In this document: positions 23,860 through 37,218 of the stretch, one piece after another
How the letters are laid out: each line of letters opens with the position of its first letter
How positions within the stretch are numbered: position 1 is the stretch's first letter
NCBI GenBank assembly: GCA_024114885.1
Contig: CP099424.1
Span: forward strand, 310,001 to 374,000
Length of the DNA: 64,000 bases
DNA from: Septoria linicola
Lineage: Eukaryota; Ascomycota; Dothideomycetes; Mycosphaerellales; Mycosphaerellaceae
Reading direction: 5' to 3'
Made by a program: the position numbers and the translations under genes
Notes under the pieces: model-generated
Told to the model about the DNA's origin: nothing
The model's database searches: none
The model's input: the letters and a program-made list of their open reading frames with translations, nothing else

Positions 23860-24727
23860 GTGTCTTCGCACGATTACTGTATCACTAACGTAAGTACTAT
23901 GCTACCGAAGCGTACCCGAGTCGTAGTTCTAAACTGCCTATTACGCACTATTAATAATATTAGAGGACGAGGAGATATAGAGATCTACCTCTACTATATT
24001 AAGTATACCTACGACGGTACGGATCTTCGAATACTCCTTGACTACGCTTTATATACTAACGGACTATATATAGACGACGAGCTAGCGTGCGACGGGGTAA
24101 TAAAGCCTAGTTAGAAGGTCAAGTGTTAGCGCTATAAGCGCTAATACTATAATTATAAGAGGATCACTAATAGAAACCTTAAGCGGTAGGCGCGCTACGT
24201 ACTATACTACTACGCGTAGCTAGAGACCCTTCCTAAGGGCGCACGTAAAGAGTAAGTAAAGCGCCGCCTAAAGGCCCTCCGTACCTCTATTAAGACTACT
24301 AAGAGGGTTTTTACTAGTAACAAGGGTAAAGCTGTCGGCGGCTAGGATACGCTACGTAAGGCGAGCGTACTCGGCTCGCTACTAGCTAGCGCGATGTCCG
24401 TCGCTAGTCTAGCGGAGACCTAGCGCTAGTCTAACTTTATAGTAGCTATATTTAAGCTATAGTACGAGGTATACCTACTTTTCCTATACGATCCTCGTAC
24501 GATACTAATACTCTTCGTAGACTAACTATATAGTAGGCGCCTCTAGCGACGCCCTAGACGCTACTATAGAAGCGGCCTACCTCGAGGGTAGTAACTAGGA
24601 GGAGAGTAAGCTCTTAGAGGACGTAGTGTCCGACGAGGAGATAGACGAGGATAAGGATAAGGACGTAGAGAGCGTCGACGGTAGTAGAAACGCTAGCGAC
24701 GACGCGCTCTCTATAGACGACGATTAA
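23860..24727 (+). pseudogene. Antisense accessory ORF of chromovirus G1
   Basis: On the strand opposite to gag-pol, an open frame starts by 23860 (first ATG 23899, MLPKRTRVVV) and runs to TAG at 24112. The frame continues past it with only TAG stops through a basic segment rich in Tyr codons that may be former Cys (YKR...YNYKRITNRNLKR). From about 24500 another frame carries a strongly acidic C-terminus (EDVVSDEEIDED ... SDDALSIDDD) ending at TAA 24725-24727. The two frames differ by one, so an intron or an indel lies between them. G2 keeps the same 829-bp span, without net indels. The function is unknown. It is not a standard gypsy gene, and it lies between pol and the 3' LTR. Confidence 0.55.
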
Positions 24728-24957
24728 GCGTTTCGCTCGCTACCTGTCTACGCCTCTTATACTCCGCTCGCGCTTATATAGGCTATAGTTAGATACTTGC
24801 TTCTTACCTACGGGCACTATACGACCCGCTTAGTAGGCGTATATAAATAACATAGTTTACGCTTCGATATATCCTAAATGCCTTAGTAATTTTCTTACCC
24901 TCTTAAATTTAAAGTTTGCTCCTATATATAGGTTTAGCGCTTAGTACTTAGTATCGC

Positions 24958-25069
24958 CGTATTAGTGCCTTAGCGCATTAGTGCCTTAGCGTATTAGTGC
25001 CTTAGCGTATTAGTGCCTTAGCGTATTAGCGCCTTAGCGTATTAGTGCCTTAGCGTATTAGCGCCTTAG
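24958..25069. repeat. 16-bp minisatellite in G1, seven units
   Basis: Seven tandem copies of CGTATTAGTGCCTTAG, with T/C variants at RIP-type positions, lie between the antisense ORF and the end of pol. Confidence 0.92.
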
Positions 25070-25089
25070 CGCTTCTATCTTACTACGTG

Positions 25090-28000
25090 CCCGCTTACGC
25101 GCTACGCTTCGAATACGTCTAGTACTATACAGCCGCTGACATGTTCTTTAGGTTCCTACTAGTTGTACTCTTTAGGCCAGCCCTACTAGCGGATCAAGTA
25201 CTAGCGCACGCCCTTCCTTACTCGAGTTCTAAGGATCTTCTTAACTTCCTATTTACCCTAGTAGTCCGCGAGTAGTATACTCTCTACCTACGTCTCGCTA
25301 CCCTTCTAAGGTTCTAGAAGCGATACATGAAATACGTTATAGATAAGAGCGTCTAGTAGTAGGGCTAAGCGGTACGCCTACTTCTCTACTACGTTAATTA
25401 CCTTAAAAGGCCTAGTAAACTTATCTACTAACTTCTTCGAAGGAACCTTCAATCGTAGGTTCTTTGTCGATAGTAAGACTATGTTACCGACCTTGTATTC
25501 CTTAGCCTAATACCTATTATTAAAGTACCTAGCCTACGCCTCGCTTACTTCTCGCTAGCGTTTGCTTAGCGTCTTATAGTTCTTCTTTAATCTTTCTATA
25601 GCTTCCTTAGCAGCTAGTACCTCCCTTTTAGGAAGCGCGCCCCGAGCTTCTCGCCTACTCGTTACTAGCTCCGGATTAAAACTATATAGTGCTATGAATA
25701 GTAATATTTTTAATGTCGTATACGTACTATTATTATATACGAACTCGGCTTGTACTAATAGGTCTACCTAGTTATCTTACTACTCCGCGTAGTAGATACG
25801 TAGGTAAGTCTCAAGCGTCTAATTCGCTCTTTCGGTTTGCCTATCCGTTTACGGATAGAACGCTATGCTTAGCTTACGCTTCATATACGCCTCGTAGTAG
25901 AAGTCAGACTAGAACTGACTCGTGAATATAGACCCTCTATCGCTAATAATGCCTATAGGCATACTATAATGCCTAATCACTTCTAATATTAAGACTCCTA
26001 CAAGGTCGCTACTCGTGTACCTCTTTATAGTTAGTACGAAGATAACTATCTTTATATATCGGTCGACGATAACTAGAATCGTATTATACACGTATACTCC
26101 TCGCTTACTTAGTAGGAGGTCCGTAATAAAATCCTAAGTCAACTCTTAGAACGGACGGTCTAGTATAGGTAGCGTAGTTAGCTTGCTATATAGTCGATAG
26201 CGACGCGCCTTTACCTTCTAGTAACTCCTATAGGATTCTACGTATTGTACGATATCCTTAGTTATCTCCGGCTACTAGTACTTCCTTCGTACTAGCGAGA
26301 TAGTCTTATCCTTACTAAAATAGCCTATAAGGGTATTATCGTGATATATACGAATCACCTACGTCCGTAAGGCGTAGTCCTTAGGTACGTATAGTAAATC
26401 GTCTACCTAGAGGTTTCCCTCTCTTATAGTATATTACTCGAACCGGCCGCCGCTACTTATCGCTTACGAGTATACTACGCTTGTACTTAGCTTAGCCTAC
26501 ACTAGCGCGCGAGTATATCTAAGGATCAAGTCTAAGACATTCGCGTACAGCTCTTTGCCCTTAGCAATTATACCTACTACTCGTATAGGCGTTAAAAACT
26601 GCTACTACGGGTTAGAGTTAGCACTTCTTTATATCGAAGAATACTATTCTTTATAAGTCGTATAGATACGAGCTACGAGCGGTCCGCCTACGTCCCTCGT
26701 ACTCTAATCGTCCTATAGCTGTAACTTAGTCTATAGGGTAGGTAGTAGGTTAGTTACCTCTACTACCTCCTTAGCGTAATCGCTACGCCTCGACGGCGCG
26801 TTAGCTAGGTTTCGCTTGCCCGCCTAGTATATTATAACGAAGTCGAATAGGGCTAGGAATGTAGCCTAATAGGCTTACCTACTAGTTAACTTCTTTACGC
26901 CTATAAACCTACAAAGGTTAGTATAGTCGACTAGTACGTCGATCGTATATAGAGCGCCTTCGAGGTACGGCCTCCACGCCTTGAAAGCCTTAACCACTAT
27001 AAGAAGCTCCTTATCGTGTACCTCGTAATTATACTCTATAGTAATTATCTTCCTAGACATAAATATAATAAGATACTATTTAGACCTAAAGAGTTAGCTA
27101 AGGATTATAGTAATTACGTAATTAGAGGCGTCGCTTTCGACCCGTAACCTAAGCGTAGAGTCGAAGTGCCTTAGTAGCGGTACTATAGAAAAACGCTTTT
27201 TTAACTTAGTAAACGCCTACTCCTCTCGTATAGTCCACTTGAGTAGGCCCGGCTTCTTACCTACTACGGCGCCCTTAGACAGCGCTATAAGTAGAGATAC
27301 TACCCTAGAGTATTTAAAAATAAAACGCTAGTAGAAGTTAGTAAACCTAAGGAAGGATTAAACCTCTACGAGCGTTGTAGGCATTAGCTACGCCGCGATT
27401 ACGTCTATCCTACGTGGATCTATCGTAACCCCTCTAGTAGTTACTACGAAGCCTAGGAAATCGACTTCCTTCTACTAGAATTTGTACTTCGCTCTTTAAG
27501 TATAGAGCCTAAACTTCTAGAGACGCGTAAGTACGTCGTATACGTCGCGTACGTAGTCTACGCGGCTCTTACTATAGATAAGGATATTATTAAGGTATAC
27601 TACGTAGTACGTATCGACTAAACCTACTAAAGCACGGTTAATATACGCCTAGAACGTAGCTAGAGCGTTAGTTAGGCTAAATAGTATCACCTTATACTAG
27701 AAGTAGCCGTAGCGCGTACGGAACGTAGTCTTCTAGCGGTCGCTAGGCTTGACACGAATCCGATAGTATATATCTATAAGGTCTAGGGTCGTAAACTATA
27801 CAGCTCCTATAAGCCTATCTAGCGTCTCGCTAATTAGAGGAAGTAGGTGCCTATTCTTGATAGTGATTTCGTTCAACCCTCGGTAGTCGACGTATAGCCT
27901 TAGTTTACTATCTTTCTTTAGTATAAACAGGATAGGCGTACCCGCCTCGCTAACGCTACGCTTGATCTAATCGTGCTTAAGGCCTATAGTAAGGTACTTC

Positions 28001-28650
28001 TTTAGTTCCTCTAGCTCCTTACTCGACTAGTAATATAGCGGCCTAAAGGGCGGAACGGTACCTAGACGTAGCTTAATTATATACTCTACGCTATCTACTA
28101 GCTTGCTCCTTATCTCTTCTATCGGGTTTAGAACGTCGGAGAACTATTAGAACTTAGGAGGAAGAGAGTCAAGCTCTTCGCCTTCGCCTATCTTACTTAT
28201 TACTACTATATATATAGTTAGTATATACTTCAAGTCCTTAAAAAACTTATAGGCTTCCCTAACCTTAACGTTTTTAAAAGTATCGCTATAGGTCTACTTA
28301 TCTGAGCCGCTATCGACTCGTATACGATAAGTACGTCTCTATAGCCGACCTAAGATCATATTAGGGGTTAGTATATCGTAGGTATAAAAGATTACGCCTA
28401 CCGTACGCTCTACTCCTATAGAGTCTACGAGCCGTACGCGTATATAGTATACGCTATAATAATGCCCTAATTCTCTAGTAAACGAGGTAGCTAGGGGTAA
28501 GGCGGTATTAGTTCGAGCCGTAATACCGTGTTATAAGACAAAGGATCTTAATACTACGTTAATATTAGTAGTATTATTAAGGAGGAATTAGGCTAGCTTA
28601 AGCCTATCCTACGCCTCGACTACGCTCTCTAGGTAAGTCGTATTCACGAC
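25090..28650 (-). pseudogene. G1 pol remnant (PR, RT, RNase H, integrase, chromodomain)
   Basis: Minus-strand reading. The RT domain is at about 27960-27400, with its active site at about 27585-27605 reading YLNN instead of YLDD (GAT/GAC to AAT). RNase H is at 27060-26875 (ITIEYNYEVHDKELLIVVKAFKAW, part of the classic motif). The integrase core is at 26091-25909 (VDRYIKIVIF...MPIGIISDRGSIFTSQF). A C-terminal chromodomain at about 25285-25141 shows the YLIR*WG*PKEYN*WEP pattern, with stops at expected Trp/Gln positions. The protein would have catalysed reverse transcription and insertion. All domains are broken by RIP stops. Confidence 0.85.
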
Positions 28651-28699
28651 TTGCACGAGGAGGTATATATCGCTACTAAGCTCGGTATCTAGAGATCGT

Positions 28700-29900
28700 A
28701 GTCCTTCTCTAACACCTTCTCTTTTTTAGCGTCTCTATAGTAACCTTACGTACCGACGGCTTCTTACTATCGTCTCGAGCGCTTCGGTTAGGGTAGACAG
28801 AATTAGTACTAATATACCCCTTCTACTTATAGCTATAGTATTCTAAATGCTTATAGCCTATAATAGAGCGAGTAGAACCTTTGTCGCTAGAGCGACGCGT
28901 GTTATTCCCTTCTAGACTATCGTCGCGTCTACGCGTAGGAGCGTCGCTCCCTATACGCTTACGCTTCGAGTACGTGTCGCGCTTACGGTCCCTATTACTC
29001 TAGCTTCCGCCCTAGTTATACCGTATAGGAATTACTCTATCGGCTTACTCTAGGCGCCTTACTAACGTAACTAAATTAGCGCGCTTACTAGGCACGGTAT
29101 AATTCTTAATAATCTCTCGTCGAAGCGCTAGCTTTAACTTTATAAGGAGCTAGCGTACTAGCTACGTTTCGCTATAGTCGCCTAGCTAAGACTCTAAGTA
29201 GCCTAGCTCTATAGCGAACTAGCGTACCTCTTAGCCCTTACCCTATTAGGCCTTCTCGTACTCGACCGTTATAAGGATCGTACGATTCGCCTAATCCCCG
29301 ATAACGTCGTAGATAAAGCGCTTGAACTTAGTCTAAGTATAGTCTAGAGGTATCACCTTAGAGTGTTCGTTATACTAGGTCTCTTACGCCTCGCCTACGA
29401 GCTATATAATACTATATAGGACCTTCGAATCTTCTATACCGAACTCTTATAGACTATTAAGGAAGATTACTTCGAGACTACGAATAAACTCCCTTACCTC
29501 TCGGACTATCTCGCTCTTAAAGGTACGAGGTTCCCTAACTTTAAGACCTTTATATCGCGTATACGATACGCTATCGTGAAGTATACTACTTATAATACTA
29601 GCGCTAGCGTCGTCTTTAGAGTCGCTAATATCGAGAGTGCTAGGAGTACCTAAGGATAGAGATTCTAACTCTATAAGGAGCCGATTATTCTCTCGTCGTA
29701 GAGCGCGTACCTCTAAGCGACGACGTAGTTCCTAGTTCTTAGCCTTAAGCTGTATACGCTCTACCTACGTACCGTCTTCGGTTATACTAGTAGACTCCTA
29801 CTCCTAAACCTCGTTAGTATCTATAGGATTACCTCGATCGTCTACTTCGCCTATTACGAGCCCTAGCGGCGCTATACCTACGTTACGTCGGGGAGCTATA
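28700..29900 (-). pseudogene. G1 gag remnant
   Basis: Minus-strand region between the 5' LTR and pol, with a mutated zinc-knuckle-like stretch at about 28880-28800 (Tyr at positions expected for Cys, His retained). The homologous stretch in G3 is at about 14040-14100. Many stops. Confidence 0.65.
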
Positions 29901-29943
29901 GGCCTCTATAGATTACTATCCTTAGAAGAAGAAGAATTAGAAT

Positions 29944-30115
29944 TATAAAAGAGGTATATAGTAATATATAGAGCGCTCTCCTAATAAGACTATTAGGATA
30001 TCGTAAGACTAATTCTTGCCTCCTTTCGGATATATACGCGTACTATAGTTATACCGTACGCTAAGCCTACGAGCCTAAGGCGGGTCTTAGCCTTTAACCT
30101 TACCTAGCTCTTACA
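29944..30115 (-). repeat. G1 5' LTR
   Basis: 172 bp matching 23359-23530. Its distal end keeps the original CTCTTACA, showing that the family ends in CA, and is followed by CCTAT. Confidence 0.93.
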
Positions 30116-31197
30116 CCTATAGAAGAGGTAATATCTTACTAATAAATAGGATATCTCTAACTAGCTTAGTCTTTATAACTATTTAGCTATCTAGAGAAAT
30201 AAGAGTAAAATTAGGCTTTTAGACTCTAAATTACTTACTAAACTAATTCTATAATATAGGATTTACTCTAAGATTAGGAATAAATAGTATCTTATTAATT
30301 AGAACTTCTTCTTCTAAGATTCCTTTTATCTATACTAGTCTAGAGTAGGTTATATAGAGGTATTCTCCTCCTACCTTAATCTATACTTTCTTTCTTAGTA
30401 GCTTTACTAATCTAAAGAAGAATAGTTAGTTAGTTATATAGGATAAGATATAGGAATCTAAGAGCTATTCTTAGAGTAATAACTTGTCTTTAGCCTTAAT
30501 TATAGAATAGGCTAACTTATCTTAATTATTATCTTCTAATAGGGAATTATTATTACTTCTAGAACTAGAATAAGCTCTAAGAATTAGAACTAGAACTAGA
30601 CTTCTAGGCTAAAAATCCTTTCTTTAGAAGTTTTTTAGACCTTTCTATCCTCTAAAGCTACTTACTTATTCTCTAGATAATCTTCTTTAGCTTATTATAT
30701 AATAATAACTTATAGATAGCTTTCTTAATATATCTAGTATTCTTTAGTAAAAAGGATTTTCTTACTCTCTCTCTAAGAGATAATCTCTAAAAGTCCTTCT
30801 AGTTCTTAGAACTATTTCTCTACTAGGATAGTTTCTTTATAATAGAGAGGTTAGGATAATCTTTTAACTAGTACTTCTCTTTCTTATAGAGCTAGTATAT
30901 TAGTAGAGACTTTTTTTAGTAAAGCTATCTAGGATAGAATATAGCTAAACCTATATCTATTTTATCTAGATTATCTCTTACTTCTTAGGACTTAAGTAGA
31001 AGGAGAATAGTATCTATATCTAAGAATAGTTAAGTTATAATAGTATCCTTAGCTACTTAGTATAATATAGGTAGAGACTAGAGGAGATATTTTAGTCTCT
31101 TTTCTTAGCTCTAGTAGTAAGTTTCCTAAGGATTAATCTTAGTAATCCTCTTACCTAAGCTTCTAAGGTATCTCTATACTTCTCTAATTATCTTATT

Positions 31198-31475
31198 TAT
31201 TAAAAGTAGAGGGCGTTTATAGATACTATATAATGTTAAGGAGGGTATAGCGTAGTAAAGAAGAATAGGGGATCAATCTTGAACTAACTTATACACATAG
31301 TATAGTAGTAATATGCTAGGAACCAAATACAAAGTTGATTGAGTTAGTTATCTAAGAAGAGAAGAGAGAGAAGCAAGATGTACCTCTTGCTAAGCCTTAG
31401 ATAGATGCCTTAGGTATCTAGAACTATACTTAGAAGTCCATATCTAGACTGACTATCTGGGATACATTCTTAATA
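31198..31475 (-). repeat. Copia B 3' LTR
   Basis: 278 bp, start TATTAAAAGTAGAGG, end TTCTTAATA, immediately after the TTATT target site. Confidence 0.93.
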
Positions 31476-34400
31476 CTCCTACTCATGCTATATAGTCAGA
31501 TCTTTTAACAGATTATCTATAGCACTCAAATGCTAGTCCTAATCTTGATTAGTCATTAAGTACTTACTTTTCAGACTAATAACTAGACAGTACTAACTGT
31601 CAATCTAACAAACTTTCTATACTACTATCTCCTACAAAAAGGCAAAAGAAATACCTTCTATAAGATCTTCCTCCTCTCTTATATAGGAGTAGATTGTTTA
31701 GGACATAGACTATCTAGTAAGTTGCCCCTATCCTTTCTTATAGCTAATTCTAATAGCTCCCTAGATTCCTTATAGCCTGGTCCCTTACTTAGTTATATTC
31801 TACACAGCTTCTTAGTTCCCTAATAGTCTTTAGGGTGTACTATTCTTAGCTATAGGGATCTTATATTAAGCTAGGGAGTAGAGTAACTATATACTAGTAG
31901 AGGAGATAATAGCTACTATAGAGGAGGTCTTTAATATCAACTAGTACTTGGCCTCAGGGGGTGTCTAGTTCAGCTAGGTGCTATATAGTAATATTATAGT
32001 TAGTAACAGGTCTAATATTAGTAAGGGCATTTAGGACTTTGTAAAGTCTAACTAAGGAGGAGTCAAGTAACCAAAATCTTTCTTTTAGACTCCTCTTAGT
32101 TCAGCTCCAAGGCTTGGAGTTATCTTTTGTATATCTCTTATACAAGGCAGAGCTGCCTTACAAACTCCTAAAACTATAGTCTATTCTTTAGCTTAGTAAG
32201 ACTATCTACTACTATCTCTTTTATGTTCACATATTCTATAGAGATAAGTCTGTTCTACTAGAGCTTTCTTATAGCATTATATAAGATATCAATGTGTTTA
32301 GACTTGTTATAAACATATAAGTCCTTAACTAGAGTAAGGGCAGCTTAGTTATTACCTTTCAGCTAAATTAGCCTAATTCTAGTAACAGTTTCCTAGTTAC
32401 TAAGGATCCTTAGTTAGTAAGAACATTCTCCTACTAACTCTAGGCATCTAAGCTCTCTTAAAAGAGTACTAAGGAACTATAACTGTTTTGCATATGCTCC
32501 TATAGCTATGTATTTAGCTTCTATTATAGATATAGCTATAGATTTCTACTTCTTGCTTATCTAGGAGATTAGTGTACTATAAAGGAAGAAGACATATCTA
32601 AGGATTAAGACTCTATTAGTCTTGTCTATTACATAGTCAGAGTCTATATATCTAGTAAGGCAGCCTTGACTATTCCTTAAGTATCTTAGACTAAGGTCTA
32701 GGTTTGATCTCAGGTATCTAGTTAGCTTCTTTAGAGCCTTTATGTGTCCTACTATTGGATTACTAACATAGGAGCTCAATCTTCCAAGGGCAAATAAAAT
32801 GTCTAGTCTTGTAATAGTTGCAAGCTATATCTATATTCTAATAATAGATTAGTACTCTTATTTGTTACACCTTTCATCATTTAGTCTAGTAGGCTTCAGA
32901 CTTTTATAGCTGTCTATTAGTAAAAGAGTTAGTAATATAGTCTCTTGACCTATTCCTATCTTAGCTAGGTTCTCTTAGATATAGTGCTTCTAGTTAAGTT
33001 TTAGCTAGCCTTACTATCTGTTTCTTATTAGTCTCATTCTAAGAATCTTGTCTAGTTCTCTAAGATCTTTAATCTTAAAGACCTTACTAAGTTAGTCTTT
33101 GAACTAGAGGACATCTTCTAGTCTCTCTATAGTAATAGGTATGTTATTAACATAGATTAGGATCATTAGGTCTTTCCTTTTCTTATAGATTAGAAGATAT
33201 AGGTCTACTTCTAATTGTCTAAATCCTATTCCTTTTAGCTTTGACACACACAGCTGATTCTAGTCTCTTGTAGCTTGCTTCAGCCTATAGAGACTCCTTA
33301 GAACTTGTAAGACTATACTAGTTAGTAGGTCAACACCTAGTAGTAGGATTATATAGATGTCCTTATGTAGGGTGCTCTCTATAAATGTATTGTTTATATC
33401 CACTTAGTATAGAACTAGGTCCTTCTTATAGACTACAGCTATGAATCCTCTTAGAGTATCCTACCTAACTATAGAGGCAAAAGTTTCTATATAGTCTACT
33501 CTATACTTTTAGGAGAACCCTCTTATAACTAGTTTTACCTTAAACTTTTCAATAGCTCTACTAAGCTTTCTCTTAACATTAAAGACCTATCTTGAGGTAA
33601 CTAGGTTAGCCCCTTTTAGTAGGACTACTACAGTCCAGGTGTTGTTGCTTATAAGTATATCTAGCTCCTTCTAAATAGCTTCTTACTAGAGATGACCCTA
33701 CTTAGGATCACTTACTACTTCCTTATAGTTCCTTAGGATTAGAACCTCCTATTTATATATTCCTGCTTCTTTAGTAGCTAAGAATACAATCTCTTCAACT
33801 TCCTCTAAGAATTCTAGGTCCTATAGGATACCTAGGTCAATAGAGCTTATAGCTAAGAAGAAAGCCTAATGCTCTAGGAGCATTTCCTTGTCTAGCTAAC
33901 TATTCTAATCTAGCTTAAGCCTAATTAGCTTCAGCTTCTAGTCAAATCTATTAAGTTCTTAGGATGCTTTCCTTTTTCTAAGAGTTTGCCTTAGAGCTGT
34001 CTACTCCTAATCTACCTCTATAGTTTCTTAGGCAGAATTCTTAGATTCTTTCTTAACTTTCCCTTAGTCTAGGAATTTTCTATACTCTCCTACATCTTCT
34101 AGTAGAGGTGGAAGTTATATAAAGAGTTTCTTTCCTTCCTAAACCTGTACTAATAGCTGAAGGGGAGGAGGCTTCTACTAGCCTAGACTAGGAGTACCTA
34201 GGGTACTCCTACTAGCTTATAGAGTAGGCTAGCTAATGGTTCTTAGCCTTCTAATAGGTCTTCTTTCTAGAGCTAAACTAGGAAGATTCTTAATCTTAAT
34301 ATTCAAGTCCAATTCTCTACCTAGCTTATCTTCAAAGAAGATTACATTAGTGTACTACTTAACAGCCTTTATGTCTGGCTCCTAGAACTTCTATACCTTT

Positions 34401-36370
34401 ACTATATTATTATAGTATCTAATAAACATAGTATCCTTTCCTCTGTTTATTAGTTTATTACTCCTTACCTACTAAGGCTGTGCTCTTGTATCTATATATA
34501 CTATAGCTCTATATCCCTATACCTTGAGGTAGGAGACTGTTAGTTTAATCCTATTAAAAGCTTTATTAGGTAAGAGCTTGAATCCCTTAATATTAGGTCT
34601 ATTTAGAAGCTTGTTCCTTATATATACCTATGCTTCAAGGGCTTCTAGCCAAAACTTAATAGGTATCTTGCTTTCTTTAAGCATTGCTCTAATAGAGGCC
34701 TCTAATGTTTGGATAGACCTCTTAACTACTCTATTCTAGAGTGAATTATAGGCCTTAGTTAGCTTAAGGGTGATTCTAAAGTCCTTCTCCTACTATTTGA
34801 TCAAAGTAGTAATCTCTCTAGTATTGTTAGCCCTTATAGACTTGAGGAGTGCTACTAACTGCCTTTCTGCCTTAATCCTCTAGTTCTAAAGAGTAGTTAG
34901 TGTATCTGATCTAGCCTTGAGTAGAAATGCCTATTTCTTTCTTAAGAAGTTATTAACAATCTTAAGCTACTATATAAAACCTTTCACTAATAATAGTAAT
35001 AGTCTATAGATATCTACTAACATAAGGGCTAATCTTTCAGGTCTTCTCTTAATAGACTTGCCTAGGTGTTTCTTTATCTTGCCTATTATATAGATCCTAC
35101 ACTTATACTCTTCCTAGTTAGGAATTAGAATTCTTTCCTTTAGGTTAGTAACTTTGTAAAGGTTTGAGAGTAACCCTCTTCCAAAGTATGTAAATCTTCT
35201 ATACTATAGCTCCTACTATTTTAGATCCTTCTCTAATAGGGTAGTATAGGCATTGTTAACCTCTATAGGATTATATAGTAAGTAATATAACTTTTCCTAT
35301 AGGAGAGGTAATATCTTACTAATAAATGGAACACCTCTAACTAGCTTGGTCTTTATAACTGTTTAGCTATCTAGGGAGGTGAGAGTGAAATCAGGCTTCT
35401 AGACTCTAAATTACTTACTGAACTGATCCTATAATATAAGATTTACTCTAAGATTAGGAACAAATAGTACCCTATCAAGTAGAACTTCTCCTCCTAAGAT
35501 TCCCTTCATCTATACTAGTCCAGAGTAGGTTATATAGAGGTATCCTCCTCTTACCTTGATCTACACTTTCTTCCTTAGTAGCTTTACTAATCTGAAGAAG
35601 GACAGTTAGTCAGTTATATAGGATAAGGCATAGGAATCCAAGAGCTATTCTTAGGGTAACAACTTGCCTTTGGCCTCAATTATAGAATAGGCCAACTTAT
35701 CTTGGTTATTATCTTCTAATAGGGAATCATTATTACTTCTAGAACTAGAGTAAGTTCTAGAATCAGAACTAGAACTAGACTCCTAGGCTGAAAATCCTTT
35801 CTTTAGAAGCTTTCTAGACTTTTCTATCCTTTGAAGCTACTTGCCTATTTTCTAGACAACCTTCTTCAGCTCATTATATAATAATGACTTGTGGACAGCT
35901 TTCTTAATATATCTGGCATTCCTTAGTAAAGGGGATCTTCTAACCCTCCCTCTAAGGAATAATCCCTAAGGGTCCTTCTAGTTCTTAGTACTGTTTCTCT
36001 ACTAGGACAGTTTCTTAGTAGTAGAGAGGTTAGGACAATCCTTCAACTAGTGCTTCCCTTTCTTATAGAGCTAGCACATTAGTAGGGACTTTCCTTAGTA
36101 GGGCTGCCTAGAATAGAATGTAGCTAGACCTGTGTCTATCTTGTCTAGATTGTCTCTTGCCTCTTAGGACTTAAGTAGAAGGAGAACAGTGTCTATATCC
36201 AAGGATAGTTAGGTTATAATAGCATCCTTAGCTACTTAGTATAATGTAGGTAGGGACTATAGGAGATATTTCAGCCTTTTCTCTTAGCTCTAGTAGTAGG
36301 CTTCCTAAGGATCAATCTTAGTAATCCTCTTGCTTAGGCCTCTAAGGTGTCTCTATACTTCCTTGATTGT
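31476..36370 (-). pseudogene. Copia B gag-pol remnant
   Basis: On the minus strand, RNase H lies near 32560-32780 (YIDSDYVIDKTNR and a degraded copy of the usual GYVF segment). The RT active site at about 33135-33160 reads IYVNN, where copia has YVDD, a G-to-A change. Integrase is at about 34-35 kb and gag at about 35.5-36.3 kb. Stops are mostly TAG/TAA, but the sequence is less saturated than in copia A. Confidence 0.8.
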
Positions 36371-37218
36371 CTTATTAGGTGATATCCTGAATATAACAAA
36401 CTACTTAATCAGACCTATAGTATAGGACTTTAGGACTCTGTTATACTTGTTCTAGAGAATTACCTATATCTCAGCTACTAGTGTAGTAACATACTATGTC
36501 TCTAGCTCTATCTTATTATCTTCACTAATACTATATCTGATACTGAACCTATATACTACATTGTCTTTTAAGAAGTGTTAATTCTAAGTGACATGTATCT
36601 AAAGACTAGTGTCCTACTAAACTGTGTATAGGTTCCCTCTAATAATTAGTTAGCTGATTGCCTAGAACTAGTCCTTTCCTTCTAGCTTGTCTGTCTGTAG
36701 CTTGAACTATCTCTTCTAGTTAGTTCTGTCTAGGATTAGAATCCTTTGGCTCTTCTTGTCCTCTTAGTCTATTATAGAAATAGGTGAATAGAATGAATAA
36801 TTAGTAGAATGCTTCAGACCAGCTAAGGATTCTAGAGAAGGGTAATTTCTTATAGTAGGGAGACTAGCTCTAAGGGACAGGGATTCCTCGTATTTAGGAA
36901 ATTACTAAGACTTAGATCTTTCTCTCTTAGCAGAGTTTCTGTTACTAGGTAGTAGGAAGGCCAAGTGGCCTCTTCTGACTCTAGTGATACTAGGTACAAT
37001 AGTAGAGAACTAGGCAGGTATTAACAAAGTAGAAACACACTACTGTCTTATAGAGATCTTTACTAACTTATATACCACTAGGTGCAAACTAGCTTCGTTA
37101 GTAATACAGTTAGAGAAACTTCTAGGCCCTAAATGTTTTCTACAAACTGTAAGGGATACAAGTAACCTGTACTAACATAGGTTGCTCCTATTTAGTGCAC
37201 AAACCCGGGCTTATAACC

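Larger units (their letters stand above)
23359..30115 (-). mobile_element. Ty3/gypsy chromovirus G1, full length, inactive
   Basis: 6757 bp with 172-bp LTRs and the target duplication CCTAT (23354-23358 and 30116-30120). It is inserted in copia A at a site that copia B shows uninterrupted at about 35298-35302. On the minus strand the order is gag, protease, RT, RNase H, integrase, chromodomain, typical of chromoviruses. Several frames survive for 60-85 codons because RIP is lighter here than in G2. The 3' part (low coordinates) adds a 16-bp minisatellite and an antisense open frame. Confidence 0.95.

Noticed and set aside
24958..25069. CRISPR-like array
   Set aside because: The units are contiguous 16-mers without spacers inside a retrotransposon, in eukaryotic DNA.
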